In this document: piece after piece, positions 52,276 to 60,431 of the stretch | Layout of the letters: each line of letters opens with the position of its first letter | Position numbering within the stretch: the stretch's first letter is position 1 | Assembly: GCF_024494575.1 (NCBI RefSeq) | Contig: NZ_JANHDO010000002.1 | Location: 531,965-595,964 of the forward strand | Origin: Halorubrum salinum | Lineage (GTDB): Archaea > Halobacteriota > Halobacteria > Halobacteriales > Haloferacaceae | Direction: 5' to 3' | Length of the DNA stretch: 64,000 nt | Made by a program: the position numbers and the translations under genes | The notes under the pieces: model-generated | Seen by the model: the letters and a program-made list of their open reading frames with translations, nothing else | Database searches by the model: none | Told to the model about the DNA's origin: nothing

Positions 52276-53334
52276 TCAAGCGCCGTCTGGGATCAGGTGG
52301 ATCGACTCCCGCGGGACCAGCACCCGGACCTCCGCGCCGGTCTCCAGCGACAGGCGTTCGAACGTCGTCGGGCGCACGTTCACGGCGAGCGGCTGTGCCG
52401 TCCCGACGTCGACGTCGAGCCGGTACGCGCTCCCCTCGTTCAGCCACCGACACACCGTCCCGGAAACGGCGTTCGCCGCGCGGTCACCGGTCGCGTCGTT
52501 CGGCGGTTCGACCGCTATCCGCGACGGGTGGAGACAGACCGTCACGGTCGACGCGGCGGGGGCCGACGCGGCCGTCCGGAAGTCGCAGTCGCCGACGCGA
52601 ACCCGCGCTCCGTCCGGCGTTTCCTCGGCCACCGTCCCTTCGAGGAGGTTCTCGTTTCCGGTGAAGGCGGCGACGAACCGACTGTTCGGGCGGGTGAGCA
52701 CCGCCGACGGCGTTCCGACCTGTTCGAGGTCACCGTCTCGAACGATGGCGATCCGGTCCCCGAGCGCCGTTGCCGTCCGCTGATCGTGTGTGACGTACAA
52801 GACGGGGATATCGAGCGAGTCGAACAGCCCGTGCAGTTCGTCCCGAAGCCGGGTCCGGATCGGGGCGTCGAGACTCGACAACGGCTCGTCGAGGAGCAGC
52901 ACGTCCGGCTCGGTCGCGAGCGTCCGCGCGAGGGCGACCCGCTGACGTTCGCCCCCTGAGAGCGTCGACGGGGTTCGATCGAGCACGTCGTCCACTTCGA
53001 GGAGCGTCGCGAGCTCCCCCGCGCGGCCGCCTTCCGTAGCCGCGTACTCGATGTTCTCGCGGGCGGTCATGTGCGGGAAGAGCGCGCCCTCCTGAAAGAC
53101 CATCCCCACGCGCCGGTCTTCGAGCGGCAGCCCGACCAGCTCTCGTCCGCCGAGCCGGATCGATCCGGCGTCCGGGGCCGTGATCCCGGCGATCGCCGAG
53201 AGCAGCGTCGTCTTTCCGCTTCCGGACGGGCCGAGGACGGCGAGCACCTCGTCGTCGACCCGCAGGTCCAGCGGGCCGAAGTCGAACTGGTCGTAGGCTT
53301 TGTGCACCCGCGAGAGTTCGAGCGTCAGTCCCAT
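52276..53334 (-). CDS. wtpC: Tungstate/molybdate ABC transporter ATPase
   Basis: A 352-aa ATPase. Seen: Walker A GPSGSGKTT (35-43), FQEGALFPHMTAREN, signature TLSGGERQRVALARTLA (124-140), Walker B LLLDEPLSSLD (146-156), the switch His in YVTHDQRTA, and a C-terminal Mop/TOBE-like anion-sensing domain with SGTVCRWLNEGSAYRLDVD. It overlaps the permease gene by 10 nt and completes the operon wtpA > wtpB > wtpC. The gene context fixes the call; whether tungstate or molybdate is preferred is unknown. Confidence 0.88.
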   Translation of the reverse strand: MGLTLELSRVHKAYDQFDFGPLDLRVDDEVLAVLGPSGSGKTTLLSAIAGITAPDAGSIRLGGRELVGLPLEDRRVGMVFQEGALFPHMTARENIEYAATEGGRAGELATLLEVDDVLDRTPSTLSGGERQRVALARTLATEPDVLLLDEPLSSLDAPIRTRLRDELHGLFDSLDIPVLYVTHDQRTATALGDRIAIVRDGDLEQVGTPSAVLTRPNSRFVAAFTGNENLLEGTVAEETPDGARVRVGDCDFRTAASAPAASTVTVCLHPSRIAVEPPNDATGDRAANAVSGTVCRWLNEGSAYRLDVDVGTAQPLAVNVRPTTFERLSLETGAEVRVLVPRESIHLIPDGA

Positions 53335-54140
53335 GGGTTCGAGGCGACGGTGTTGAGGCACACGAGCGTCGTCGCGGCGATCAGTACCAGCAGTATCGCC
53401 ACCGGATAGGCGTTGTCCAGTCCGAGTTCGACGAACGACACCCAGATCTGGACCGGCATCGTCCGGGGGTAATACGCCATCATCATCGTCGCGCCGAACT
53501 CGCCTATCGCCCGCGCGAACGCAAGCGTCACTCCGGCGAGAATCCCCGGTCCGGCGAGCGGTAGCGTCACGTTGCGGGCGGTCGTCAGTCGGCTCTTCCC
53601 GAGCGACCGCGAGGCGTGTTCGAGCGTTCGGTCCACGCTCTCGAAGGCCGCCTTCGCCGTCACCACCACGAACGGTGACGCGACGAACGTCTGGGCGAGC
53701 ACCACCCCGGCGAGCGACCGCGTGAGCGGGAGCCCGGCGGCGGCCGCGACCTCGCCGAGCGGCGACCCCGGACCGAACACGGTGAGCAACACGATCCCGC
53801 CGACCGTCGGTGGGAGCACCAGCGGAAGGACCGCGACCGCGAGGGCGACCTTCGCCACCGGTCCGTCGGTGCGCGCGAGCCAGTACGCGAGCGGCAGGCC
53901 GAACAGTGCGGCGAGAACCGTGCTGACCGAGGCAGAAAGCAGCGACGTGGTCGCCGAGTCCACGACGGTCGGATCGCTCATCCGGGAGAGGACGTCTCCG
54001 ACCGGCACCGAGAGGAACAGCGACACCAACGGCACGACGTAGTACAGGAGCAACACGCCGCCGCCGAGAAGCGACACGTCGAGCCAGTCGAGTCCGAACG
54101 CGTTCCGTTCCGATCTGTCCGAGTGTGTTTCTGCCGTCAT
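53325..54140 (-). CDS. wtpB: Tungstate/molybdate ABC transporter permease
   Basis: A 271-aa permease with about six helices. Seen: the EAA-type loop with ASRSLGKSRLTTARNVTLPLAGPGI (its first 20 residues being ASRSLGKSRLTTARNVTLPL, about 180-200), preceded by AFESVDRTLE, which contacts the ATPase, and the FGATMMMAYYP helix typical of ModB/WtpB. It begins immediately after the stop of wtpA and ends within wtpC. It would form a homodimeric channel fed by the binding protein. Confidence 0.88.
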   Translation of the reverse strand: MTAETHSDRSERNAFGLDWLDVSLLGGGVLLLYYVVPLVSLFLSVPVGDVLSRMSDPTVVDSATTSLLSASVSTVLAALFGLPLAYWLARTDGPVAKVALAVAVLPLVLPPTVGGIVLLTVFGPGSPLGEVAAAAGLPLTRSLAGVVLAQTFVASPFVVVTAKAAFESVDRTLEHASRSLGKSRLTTARNVTLPLAGPGILAGVTLAFARAIGEFGATMMMAYYPRTMPVQIWVSFVELGLDNAYPVAILLVLIAATTLVCLNTVASNPWD

Positions 54141-55154
54141 TCAAATCAGAACGGTGATGTCCGAGACCGCAGCCGATAGCGATTCTCCGTCGCGATCGAG
54201 CCGGGATCGATTCTCGTCGGATCGGTCCGCCGTCCGGGTGACGCGCCGAGGTACCTCGCCCGTGTAAGCGGGAAACTGCTCGCGCAGGAGGAACCCGTGG
54301 TCTTCGAGGTACGTCCCGGTCGTGTGGGCGTCGAACACCGCCACTGCCGCGTCGCTCACGTGTCGGACAGTCGACCCGTAACTGATGAGCCCGCCTCGGA
54401 CTTCCTGACCGCTCGGGAGCGTGTACGACGGTTTCGAGTACCATTCCTCGGCGTACCGCGGGTCACTCAAGTCGATCTGCGCCGGTAACTCGACGTACTC
54501 GTAGCCGCGCTCTACGGCCATGCTCCGGTAGGCGAACGCCGCGTCGATCGACCCGGTCTCGAACTGACTGATCAGCGACGTCTCGGGATAGGTCTGGTCT
54601 CGTCGGAGGATCTGCGCGCCGAGGTCCGAGGCGTCGTCGTAGTACCGCGAGGCGAGTTCGAGCGCGAAGAGCGTCCGATACCCGAGCGGGTCTTGATCGG
54701 GGTCGGTTCGGCCGATCCGTACGCTCCCCTCGGCCATCGGCTCGTACCACCGCTCGGTTCCGGCCTCCGCCACGCGCTCCCCGCCGACCGTGTCCGGGTT
54801 GTACGCGACGACGATCGAGTTGCTCGCGAACACGGAATACCACGGCGGCGACAGCGGACGTTCGAAAAGCGCCACGTCGGCGACCGAGACGATGTCCGGG
54901 TCACGCTGTCCCTCGGCGATCATCCGGGCGACCGTCGCCGAACCGTGCGCCTCGACTTCGACCGGAACGTCCACGGCGGGTTTGAGCCCGTTCGCGATCG
55001 CGTTCTGGAGGCTACCGGCCGCGAGGATAGCGACCGTCGCCGACCGGCCGCCGTCGCGGTCCCGTCCACCCGTACAGCCGGCGCTCCCGGCTATGAGGCC
55101 CGTCCCGGCGGTCACGAGGAACTCCCGCCTCGACGAGCGCCGGTCAGTCACCAT
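54141..55154 (-). CDS. wtpA: Tungstate/molybdate-binding lipoprotein
   Basis: A 337-aa substrate-binding protein. Seen: a twin-arginine signal SSRREFLVTAG (about 6-16) ending in the lipobox SAGCTGG (Cys27); the oxyanion-binding start AAGSLQNAI (about 45-53), HGSATVARMIAEGQRDPDIV; and a C-terminal YGSTVRHVSDAAVAVFDAH. The protein would export folded and be lipid-anchored, as is common for haloarchaeal binding proteins. It is divergent from the Tfx gene with only 58 nt between starts, sharing a symmetric TATA region. Confidence 0.88.
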   Translation of the reverse strand: MVTDRRSSRREFLVTAGTGLIAGSAGCTGGRDRDGGRSATVAILAAGSLQNAIANGLKPAVDVPVEVEAHGSATVARMIAEGQRDPDIVSVADVALFERPLSPPWYSVFASNSIVVAYNPDTVGGERVAEAGTERWYEPMAEGSVRIGRTDPDQDPLGYRTLFALELASRYYDDASDLGAQILRRDQTYPETSLISQFETGSIDAAFAYRSMAVERGYEYVELPAQIDLSDPRYAEEWYSKPSYTLPSGQEVRGGLISYGSTVRHVSDAAVAVFDAHTTGTYLEDHGFLLREQFPAYTGEVPRRVTRTADRSDENRSRLDRDGESLSAAVSDITVLI

Positions 55155-55181
55155 ATCGGGAAGACATGCGTTTCGGAGAAA

Positions 55182-55191
55182 AGCTTATCTC
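55182..55191. promoter_or_regulatory. Shared TATA region of the divergent wtp operon and tfx
   Basis: AAGCTTATCT reads as a TATA-like element on both strands (CTTATC forward, GATAAGCTT reverse). It lies about 27 nt from both the wtpA start (55154) and the tfx start (55213), so one site probably serves both genes in opposite directions as leaderless promoters. Confidence 0.6.
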
Positions 55192-55207
55192 AAACACATC
55201 TGTTTGA
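55190..55207. promoter_or_regulatory. Perfect inverted repeat, candidate Tfx operator
   Basis: TCAAACA-CATC-TGTTTGA is a perfect 7-bp inverted repeat with a 4-nt spacer, lying between the shared TATA region and the tfx start codon. Binding here would block tfx transcription start and sit beside the wtp promoter. It is the obvious candidate for autoregulation and operon control by Tfx or another oxyanion regulator. Confidence 0.6.
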
Positions 55208-55212
55208 CTCAC

Positions 55213-55638
55213 ATGGTCGCTGCTGACTCGACGACACTGACCGAACGGCAGGTCGAGGTGCTCGAACTCCGAGAACGCGGACACACCCAACAGGAAGTGG
55301 CGGATCGACTCGGGACGACCGACTCGAACATCAGCGCCATCGAACGGGCGGCAGAACAGAACGTCGAGAAGGCGCGCCGAACGCTCGAACTCGTTCGGAC
55401 GATCCGGTCTCCGGTCCAGTTCTCCGTCTCCCCGGGGACGAGCTTCGACGACTTGGTCGCCAGCGTGTACGCACACGGAGACGAGGCCGGCATCAAGATC
55501 GCGTACTGCCGACCGGAGCTTTACACGCACCTCTACGGCGCGCTCGACGGGTGCACGAACCAGAACGAACTCGAAGCGACCATCGACGTCGGCCTCACAA
55601 CCGAGGGCGAAGTGCGGATCTTCACCGGAGAGATCTGA
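55213..55638 (+). CDS. tfx: Tfx-family DNA-binding protein
   Basis: A 141-aa regulator. Seen: an N-terminal helix-turn-helix LTERQVEVLELRERGHTQQE (about 9-28) with VADRLGTTDSNISAIERAAE (about 29-48), then a longer C-terminal domain with FSVSPGTSFDDLVASVYAHGDEAG that may bind ligand. Tfx was first described in a methanogen as a protein binding near the fmdE molybdenum-formylmethanofuran dehydrogenase gene, so its place beside a molybdate/tungstate transporter is consistent. A leaderless ATG follows the palindrome 55190-55207 by 5 nt. Confidence 0.88.
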   Translation: MVAADSTTLTERQVEVLELRERGHTQQEVADRLGTTDSNISAIERAAEQNVEKARRTLELVRTIRSPVQFSVSPGTSFDDLVASVYAHGDEAGIKIAYCRPELYTHLYGALDGCTNQNELEATIDVGLTTEGEVRIFTGEI

Positions 55639-55691
55639 GTCGGCGGCACCAACGCCGGTGCACGCGGTTCATCTATCCCCGTGCCGCTCAA

Positions 55692-55716
55692 TTTCATATT
55701 GCGATATGTGATTTAT
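55692..55716 (+). repeat. 25-bp inverted repeat bracketing rio2, left copy
   Basis: TTTCATATTGCGATATGTGA followed by TTTAT. It matches 22 of 25 positions with the reverse complement of 56676-56700. This copy overlaps the rio2 stop codon (55713-55715). Each copy contains a nearly palindromic core ATATTGCGATAT, like a regulator-binding site. Confidence 0.65.
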
Positions 55717-56621
55717 GGATTTGGTGTTCGGACGCTCTCGAACGAATCGTCGGCGATGGCGTCGGCGATCTCGCCGGTATCGACGTCTGGGACCTCGTGG
55801 GGATACTTCCGCCCGAAGTATCGGCAGAGGTTCGCCACGTCGCGTTCGAGGAACTCGCGCGCGTTCTCGTGATCGACGCTCACGGCCTGCGGCCAGTCGA
55901 AGATCGTCACGCCGCTTTCGGCGACCGCGACGTTGTGTTCGGACGCGTCCGCGTGGACCCATCCGAGGTCGTAGGCGGTCTGTAGTTCACGGAGCACCAG
56001 ATCCAAGACCCCCACGGCCTGTTCGGGATCGAGCGTCGCGCGGGCGAGTTCGACCCCCTCGAATTTGTCCATCACGATGGCGTGGCGGTTCTGATCGACC
56101 GGTCGCGGTACCGACACCTCGGGGTACAGCGCCTCCATCGCCTCGTACTCGCGCTCGGCCGCCTTTCGCGCGGTGTACAGCCACGAGACGTGGTCGCGGT
56201 CTGCCGTGTACTCCCGTTCGCGGTTCACCTCTCGGAAGTTGGTGTAGCCCTCCCGGTGGTACTTCAGCGCGAGCGGCTTGAACGACTGGACCTCGTACAC
56301 GTCGCCCTCTTTGCCGAGCCCGAGCGGCGACCCCACGCCGTCTATCGTCTCGCGCTCGGCGAACGTCCGGAGCGCGAGCGCGTCGTACCCCTCGAAGGTG
56401 AGCTGATACCCCTCGTACTGGATCGTCTTCCGCTGGATCAGCTCGCGGTCGAGACACCGATCGATCCGGTAGTCGACCTCCTCACGCGTCAGGCTGGCGT
56501 ACTCGGGGAGCTTGTCGCGGCGAACCCACTCCGAAAACCGCATCCCCTGCTCGACGCCCGAGAGGAGATAGAAGTCCTCGGCGTCGAGGTCCGCCATCTC
56601 GCCGGCGACGTTTCGAACCAT
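55713..56621 (-). CDS. rio2: RIO-type serine/threonine kinase Rio2
   Basis: A 302-aa Rio2 kinase/ATPase, which acts in late maturation of the small ribosomal subunit. Seen: the Rio2-specific N-terminal winged helix (about 1-85, with EDFYLLSGVEQGMRFSEWV), the phosphate loop GLGKEGDVYEV (101-111), the ATP Lys120 in LALKYHREG, the catalytic loop GWVHADASEHNVAV (220-233), and the metal-binding FDWPQAV (241-247). All key residues are present. The ATG at 56621 excludes an in-frame upstream stretch with no family resemblance. Confidence 0.94.
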   Translation of the reverse strand: MVRNVAGEMADLDAEDFYLLSGVEQGMRFSEWVRRDKLPEYASLTREEVDYRIDRCLDRELIQRKTIQYEGYQLTFEGYDALALRTFAERETIDGVGSPLGLGKEGDVYEVQSFKPLALKYHREGYTNFREVNREREYTADRDHVSWLYTARKAAEREYEAMEALYPEVSVPRPVDQNRHAIVMDKFEGVELARATLDPEQAVGVLDLVLRELQTAYDLGWVHADASEHNVAVAESGVTIFDWPQAVSVDHENAREFLERDVANLCRYFGRKYPHEVPDVDTGEIADAIADDSFESVRTPNP

Positions 56622-56675
56622 ACGGACCCGTACTCCGGCGAATCCTAAAAGGCACGCGCGTTCGACGAGGTGAAT

Positions 56676-56700
56676 ATAAATCATATACCGCAATATCAAA
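56676..56700 (-). repeat. 25-bp inverted repeat bracketing rio2, right copy
   Basis: Reverse complement TTTGATATTGCGGTATATGA followed by TTTAT; 22/25 identical to the left copy at 55692-55716. It sits 55 nt before the rio2 start, in the promoter region; its GATTTAT end could itself contribute the TATA element. Confidence 0.65.
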
Positions 56701-56813
56701 AGCAAGGTCTCCGGGACGGTCGATCGTAGTCACGAACCTTTGCCTGGTATACCTGACTACGACGCCGCTTCAGTAACGTTATAACTCGTTGGGCGAGACA
56801 GTCATGTTAACGC

Positions 56814-56918
56814 ATGACAGAACATTCCGATCGAAGCGAGAACGGCGCACCATCGACACGAGACCGGAGGCGGGACCGTCTCGGATGCCCTGAGCGTCCC
56901 GAGCGGCGGTACCGATGA
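56814..56918 (+). CDS. Possible 34-aa upstream peptide coupled to the TatD-like gene
   Basis: A short frame MTEHSDRSENGAPSTRDRRR... whose stop overlaps the next gene's ATG (ATGA). GTTATAACTCG near 56777-56787 gives a TATA about 27-30 nt upstream of its ATG. The peptide is highly charged, has no recognisable domain and may be a leader peptide or chance. A second ATG at 56804 opens another frame of 29 codons. I cannot tell which, if either, is translated. Confidence 0.3.
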   Translation: MTEHSDRSENGAPSTRDRRRDRLGCPERPERRYR

Positions 56919-57886
56919 GCGGACCGTCGAAACGGCCGATAGGTGACCCGCCGGAAGCGGGAGCTGCGCCGGATCCGGTCGACATACCGTGGGTGGACGT
57001 TCACCAGCACACCCAGTCGCTGACGTGGAACGACCGAGAGAAATTCGATCTGAGCGGCGGGCAGGCGGCGGTCGCGATAGCGGCGGGGTACTACTGGGCA
57101 CCGTACCGCCCGGTGAGCGCCGACGACGTTCGGTTTCTGTGGGACGACGCACTTCGGCGTGCGGCCGCGTTCGATCACCGACACTTCTATGACCAGTACG
57201 TCGCCGTCGGGATTCACACGTGGTCTCGGGTCGAGAACGCCGAGGAGCTCGTCTCCGTGCTCCCCGAGTACTGCGAGGACGACCGGGTGATCGCCATCGG
57301 CGAAACGGGAATCGAGTCGACACAACACACCGTGTCGTGGCCGCTGGACGGTCAGAAAGAGGTCGTCCGCGAGCAGTTCCGCGTCGCACGCGACACGGGT
57401 CTCCCGGTGCTCGTCCACACCCCGGGGTCGAGCAAGGGTGACGTCGACCCGAGACACGTCCAGAGCTACGAGGAGGGGAATCGCAATTTCACGGACCCGG
57501 TGTTACACTCGGACGATCCGAAGACGGAGGCCGTCGAAATCGACCTCGCGCTCGCCGACGAAGTCGGGCTGCCCGACGAGCAGCTCGTGATCGACCACGC
57601 CGGTCGGAGCGTTCGTGACTTCGTGTTGGAGAACACGGACTGCTATCTCGCGTACAGCGTGAGCGCGCCGTGGCTCCGCGGTATCGACGCCCGCGATATC
57701 GCCGCGGCGATCGACGCGCACGGTAGCGACAGGATCGTGGTCGACACGGACCTCATCGGCGCGATGGACAACGACCCGTTCGTGATGAAGCGGACGATGC
57801 TCGACCTGCTCCGCCTCGGCGTCGACCGCGAGGACGTCCGCCGGGTCGTCTACGAGAACCCGCGGGAGATTCTGGGTCTGGCGTGA
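56915..57886 (+). CDS. TatD-family metal-dependent hydrolase
   Basis: A 323-aa amidohydrolase-superfamily protein. Seen: the metal-binding VDVHQHTQ (about 27-34), then DDRVIAIGETGIESTQHTV (about 122-140) with the TatD GETG motif, LPVLVHTPGS (about 163-172), and LVIDHAGRS (about 226-234) plus DTDLIG (about 276-281), which supply the remaining metal ligands. TatD members act as Mg-dependent DNases or esterases; the substrate of haloarchaeal ones is unknown. The ATG at 56915 is coupled to a short upstream frame. Rio2 is divergent to it. Confidence 0.85.
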   Translation: MSGPSKRPIGDPPEAGAAPDPVDIPWVDVHQHTQSLTWNDREKFDLSGGQAAVAIAAGYYWAPYRPVSADDVRFLWDDALRRAAAFDHRHFYDQYVAVGIHTWSRVENAEELVSVLPEYCEDDRVIAIGETGIESTQHTVSWPLDGQKEVVREQFRVARDTGLPVLVHTPGSSKGDVDPRHVQSYEEGNRNFTDPVLHSDDPKTEAVEIDLALADEVGLPDEQLVIDHAGRSVRDFVLENTDCYLAYSVSAPWLRGIDARDIAAAIDAHGSDRIVVDTDLIGAMDNDPFVMKRTMLDLLRLGVDREDVRRVVYENPREILGLA

Positions 57887-57991
57887 ACCGCCGCGGGATC
57901 GACCCACGGGGGGTCCGTCTCCGCCCCGGAAGTTCAATATCCCGCACGACGTACGCGACGGCAGCGTAGGTCCGTGCGCTCGGCTCAGACC

Positions 57992-59356
57992 ATGGGACGA
58001 AACCGATCCGCTGACGGGCGAGACGAGTCGGGAGCGTTAGCCGCGTTCCGGCGGTTCTTCGCGCTCGAACGAGACGTGTTGGTGCTGTCGCTCGCGATGT
58101 TCGCGTTCAGCCTCGGGTTTCAGATGACGAACCGATTTCTCCCCGAGTACATCGTCGCGCTGGGCGCGTCGGGGTTCGTCGTCGGGCTCTTCGGGACCGT
58201 CGGCAACGTCATCTCGGCGGTGTTCCCGTACCCCGGCGGCGCGATCTCGGATCGCGTCGGATCGCGGTACGCGCTCACGCTGTTCGGGCTGGTTTCGACG
58301 CTCGGGTTCGCCGTCTGGTTCGTTGCCCCGGCTCTCGGGTCGGTGACGGTCGCCGGCGTCACCGTCGAACCGTGGGTCTGGATCTTCGTCGGGCTCCTGT
58401 TCGCACAGGGCTGGAAGTCGTTCGGGCTGGGGGCGACGTTCGCCGTCGTCAAGCAGGCGACCGACCCCTCGCGGCTGGCCGCCGGCTTCGCCAGCACCGA
58501 GACGTTCCGGCGGACGGCCTTCCTCGTCGGTCCGGTGCTCGCGGCCGTCCTCATCGGTCTCCACCCGGAGTTCACCGTGAGCTTCCGGTACGTCCTCGCC
58601 GTGGCGGTCGTCTTCGGCGTCGTCGGGACGGTCGCACAGCACGTCCTCTACGACGCGGACGGAGACTCGATCGGGAGTTCTTTCGCGGGGATAACGCAGA
58701 TCAGGCGGGACCTCCGCGAGATGCCTGAGCCGCTCCGACCGCTCTTGGTTGGCGATACGCTCGTCAGGTTCGCGAACGGGATGGTCTACGTCTTCTTCGT
58801 CCTGGTCGTCACGCAGTTCTACGAGGTCGGATTCGAGGCCACGGTCGCGCTGGGTGGCGTCTCCCGCGCCGTCGACCTCTCGCCTGCGGCCTTCTTCGGC
58901 TACCTGCTCGGCGTCGAGATGCTGGTCGCGCTCCTCTCTATGGTCCCGGCGGCGAAGGCCGCAGAGCGCGTGGGTCTCAAACCGATCGTCGCGCTGGGGT
59001 TCGCCGTGTACGCGCTCTTTCCGCTCGTGCTCATCGGCGGACCGGAGGTGCTCACGCCGCTTTTGCCGCTCCCGTGGGCGATGGTCCTCGTGTTCGCGTT
59101 CTCCGGACTCCGCTTCGCGGGGCTCCCCTCCCACAAAGCGCTGATCGTCGGGCCCGCAGAGCGCGGTGCCGGCGGGCGCGTCACCGGGACCTACTACCTC
59201 CTGCGGAACACGGTCGTCATCCCGAGCGCCGCGCTCGGCGGCTTCCTCTGGGAGTTCGTGAGTCCCGAGGTCGCGTTCACCATCGCGGCCGCGATCGGCG
59301 TCGTCGGGACCGGCTACTTCCTCGTCTTCGGCGAGGAGTTCGACGCGTACAGGTGA
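57992..59356 (+). CDS. MFS transporter
   Basis: A 454-aa major-facilitator carrier with 12 hydrophobic segments. Seen: a loop 2-3 motif YPGGAISDRVGSRYALTLFG, a long central cytosolic loop with SFAGITQIRRDLREM, and AERVGLKPIVALGFAVYALF in the second half. A basic Arg-rich N-terminus precedes TM1. The ATG at 57992 is preferred to a GTG at 57974 because it begins the charged cytosolic end; the difference is six residues. The substrate is unknown. The lipoate-ligase-like gene follows 80 nt downstream. Confidence 0.85.
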   Translation: MGRNRSADGRDESGALAAFRRFFALERDVLVLSLAMFAFSLGFQMTNRFLPEYIVALGASGFVVGLFGTVGNVISAVFPYPGGAISDRVGSRYALTLFGLVSTLGFAVWFVAPALGSVTVAGVTVEPWVWIFVGLLFAQGWKSFGLGATFAVVKQATDPSRLAAGFASTETFRRTAFLVGPVLAAVLIGLHPEFTVSFRYVLAVAVVFGVVGTVAQHVLYDADGDSIGSSFAGITQIRRDLREMPEPLRPLLVGDTLVRFANGMVYVFFVLVVTQFYEVGFEATVALGGVSRAVDLSPAAFFGYLLGVEMLVALLSMVPAAKAAERVGLKPIVALGFAVYALFPLVLIGGPEVLTPLLPLPWAMVLVFAFSGLRFAGLPSHKALIVGPAERGAGGRVTGTYYLLRNTVVIPSAALGGFLWEFVSPEVAFTIAAAIGVVGTGYFLVFGEEFDAYR

Positions 59357-59436
59357 GATGCGGACGGGCCGCTCCCCGCCTCGGGCGGCACGCGGCGAAC
59401 GAAACGGCTATCGGAGCCGGCGGGTTCGGTGTTGAT

Positions 59437-60366
59437 ATGACCGCACCGGCCGTCGACTGGCGGCTGATAGCCGAGGAGGCACGACCGGGGCCGATGCAGA
59501 TGGCGCTCGACGAGGTCGCGGCCGAGACGGCCGCCGCCGGCGGGCCCGCCACGGTCCGCACGTACCGCTGGGAGCAGAGCTGTCTCACCCTCGGCTACCG
59601 GCAGGACCCGGAGACGGTCGACTGGGCGTTCTGTGACCGGGAGGGGATCGAGGTGACCAGACGGCAGACCGGCGGCGGCGGGATCTACCACGACGCACGC
59701 GGCGATATCGCCTACTCGATCGCGGTCCCGGCGAGTCGGGTTCCGGGCGAGCTGCTCGACTGTTATCACCTGCTCTGTGAGCCGATCTTCGACGCGTTCG
59801 ACCGGCTCGGGATCGACGCCGACTACGTCGACGAGGCGACGCCGGAGCTGTATCACCCCGCGTGTTACCTCCGGGAACTCCACCCCGCACACGACGTGGT
59901 CGCGGCCGCTCCCGGCGCATCCGAGGCCGGCGCACACGAGGCCGACGCCCCGGCGCGGCGAAAGATCGCCGGCAACGCGCAGTACCGGAAGCGCGACGCC
60001 GTGATCCAGCACGGCTCGCTCACGTTCTCGGTCGACGCCGAGCGCCACCTCGGAACGTTCGCGGACCCGCCCGTGACGCCCGCGGCGTTCCGTGACCGCG
60101 TCGTCGGCATGGACGAACTCACCGACGCCGACCGCGACGATGCCGTGGCCGCGGTCGCGGACGCGCTCGCCGCGTGGGTAAGTGCCGGGATCGACGAGGC
60201 GGCCGGTAACCGCGCAGTAGCGGGGACAGACGAGACGACGGTGACTCCCGACGTCGACCGCGACGGCTCGTGGACGGAAGCGGAACTGGAACGGGCCGCG
60301 GAGCTCGCCGAGACGAAGTACCGCGACCCGGCGTGGGTTCGGACGCGTCCCGGGAGCGACGGGTAG
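59437..60366 (+). CDS. Biotin/lipoate protein ligase family (LplA-like)
   Basis: A 309-aa ligase-fold protein. Seen: [20 protein letters not shown] (about 8-27), [20 protein letters not shown] (about 42-61), the lipoate-binding [20 protein letters not shown] (about 73-92), and [20 protein letters not shown] (about 172-191) containing the catalytic Lys. It should attach lipoate or octanoate to lipoyl domains of 2-oxoacid dehydrogenases or the glycine-cleavage H protein. A His/Ala/Asp-rich insert lies about 150-170. The C-terminal part resembles the LplA accessory domain, with a shorter tail. Confidence 0.85.
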   Translation: MTAPAVDWRLIAEEARPGPMQMALDEVAAETAAAGGPATVRTYRWEQSCLTLGYRQDPETVDWAFCDREGIEVTRRQTGGGGIYHDARGDIAYSIAVPASRVPGELLDCYHLLCEPIFDAFDRLGIDADYVDEATPELYHPACYLRELHPAHDVVAAAPGASEAGAHEADAPARRKIAGNAQYRKRDAVIQHGSLTFSVDAERHLGTFADPPVTPAAFRDRVVGMDELTDADRDDAVAAVADALAAWVSAGIDEAAGNRAVAGTDETTVTPDVDRDGSWTEAELERAAELAETKYRDPAWVRTRPGSDG

Positions 60367-60431
60367 ACGACTGGTCGGCTCGACAACCCACGTTCCGAAG
60401 GGGCTTTTTCCCACGGCAGCGTGGGATCCGT

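Noticed and set aside
55692..56700. Calling rio2 plus its inverted repeats a transposon
   Set aside because: There is no transposase, no clear target-site duplication outside the repeats, and rio2 is a core archaeal gene.
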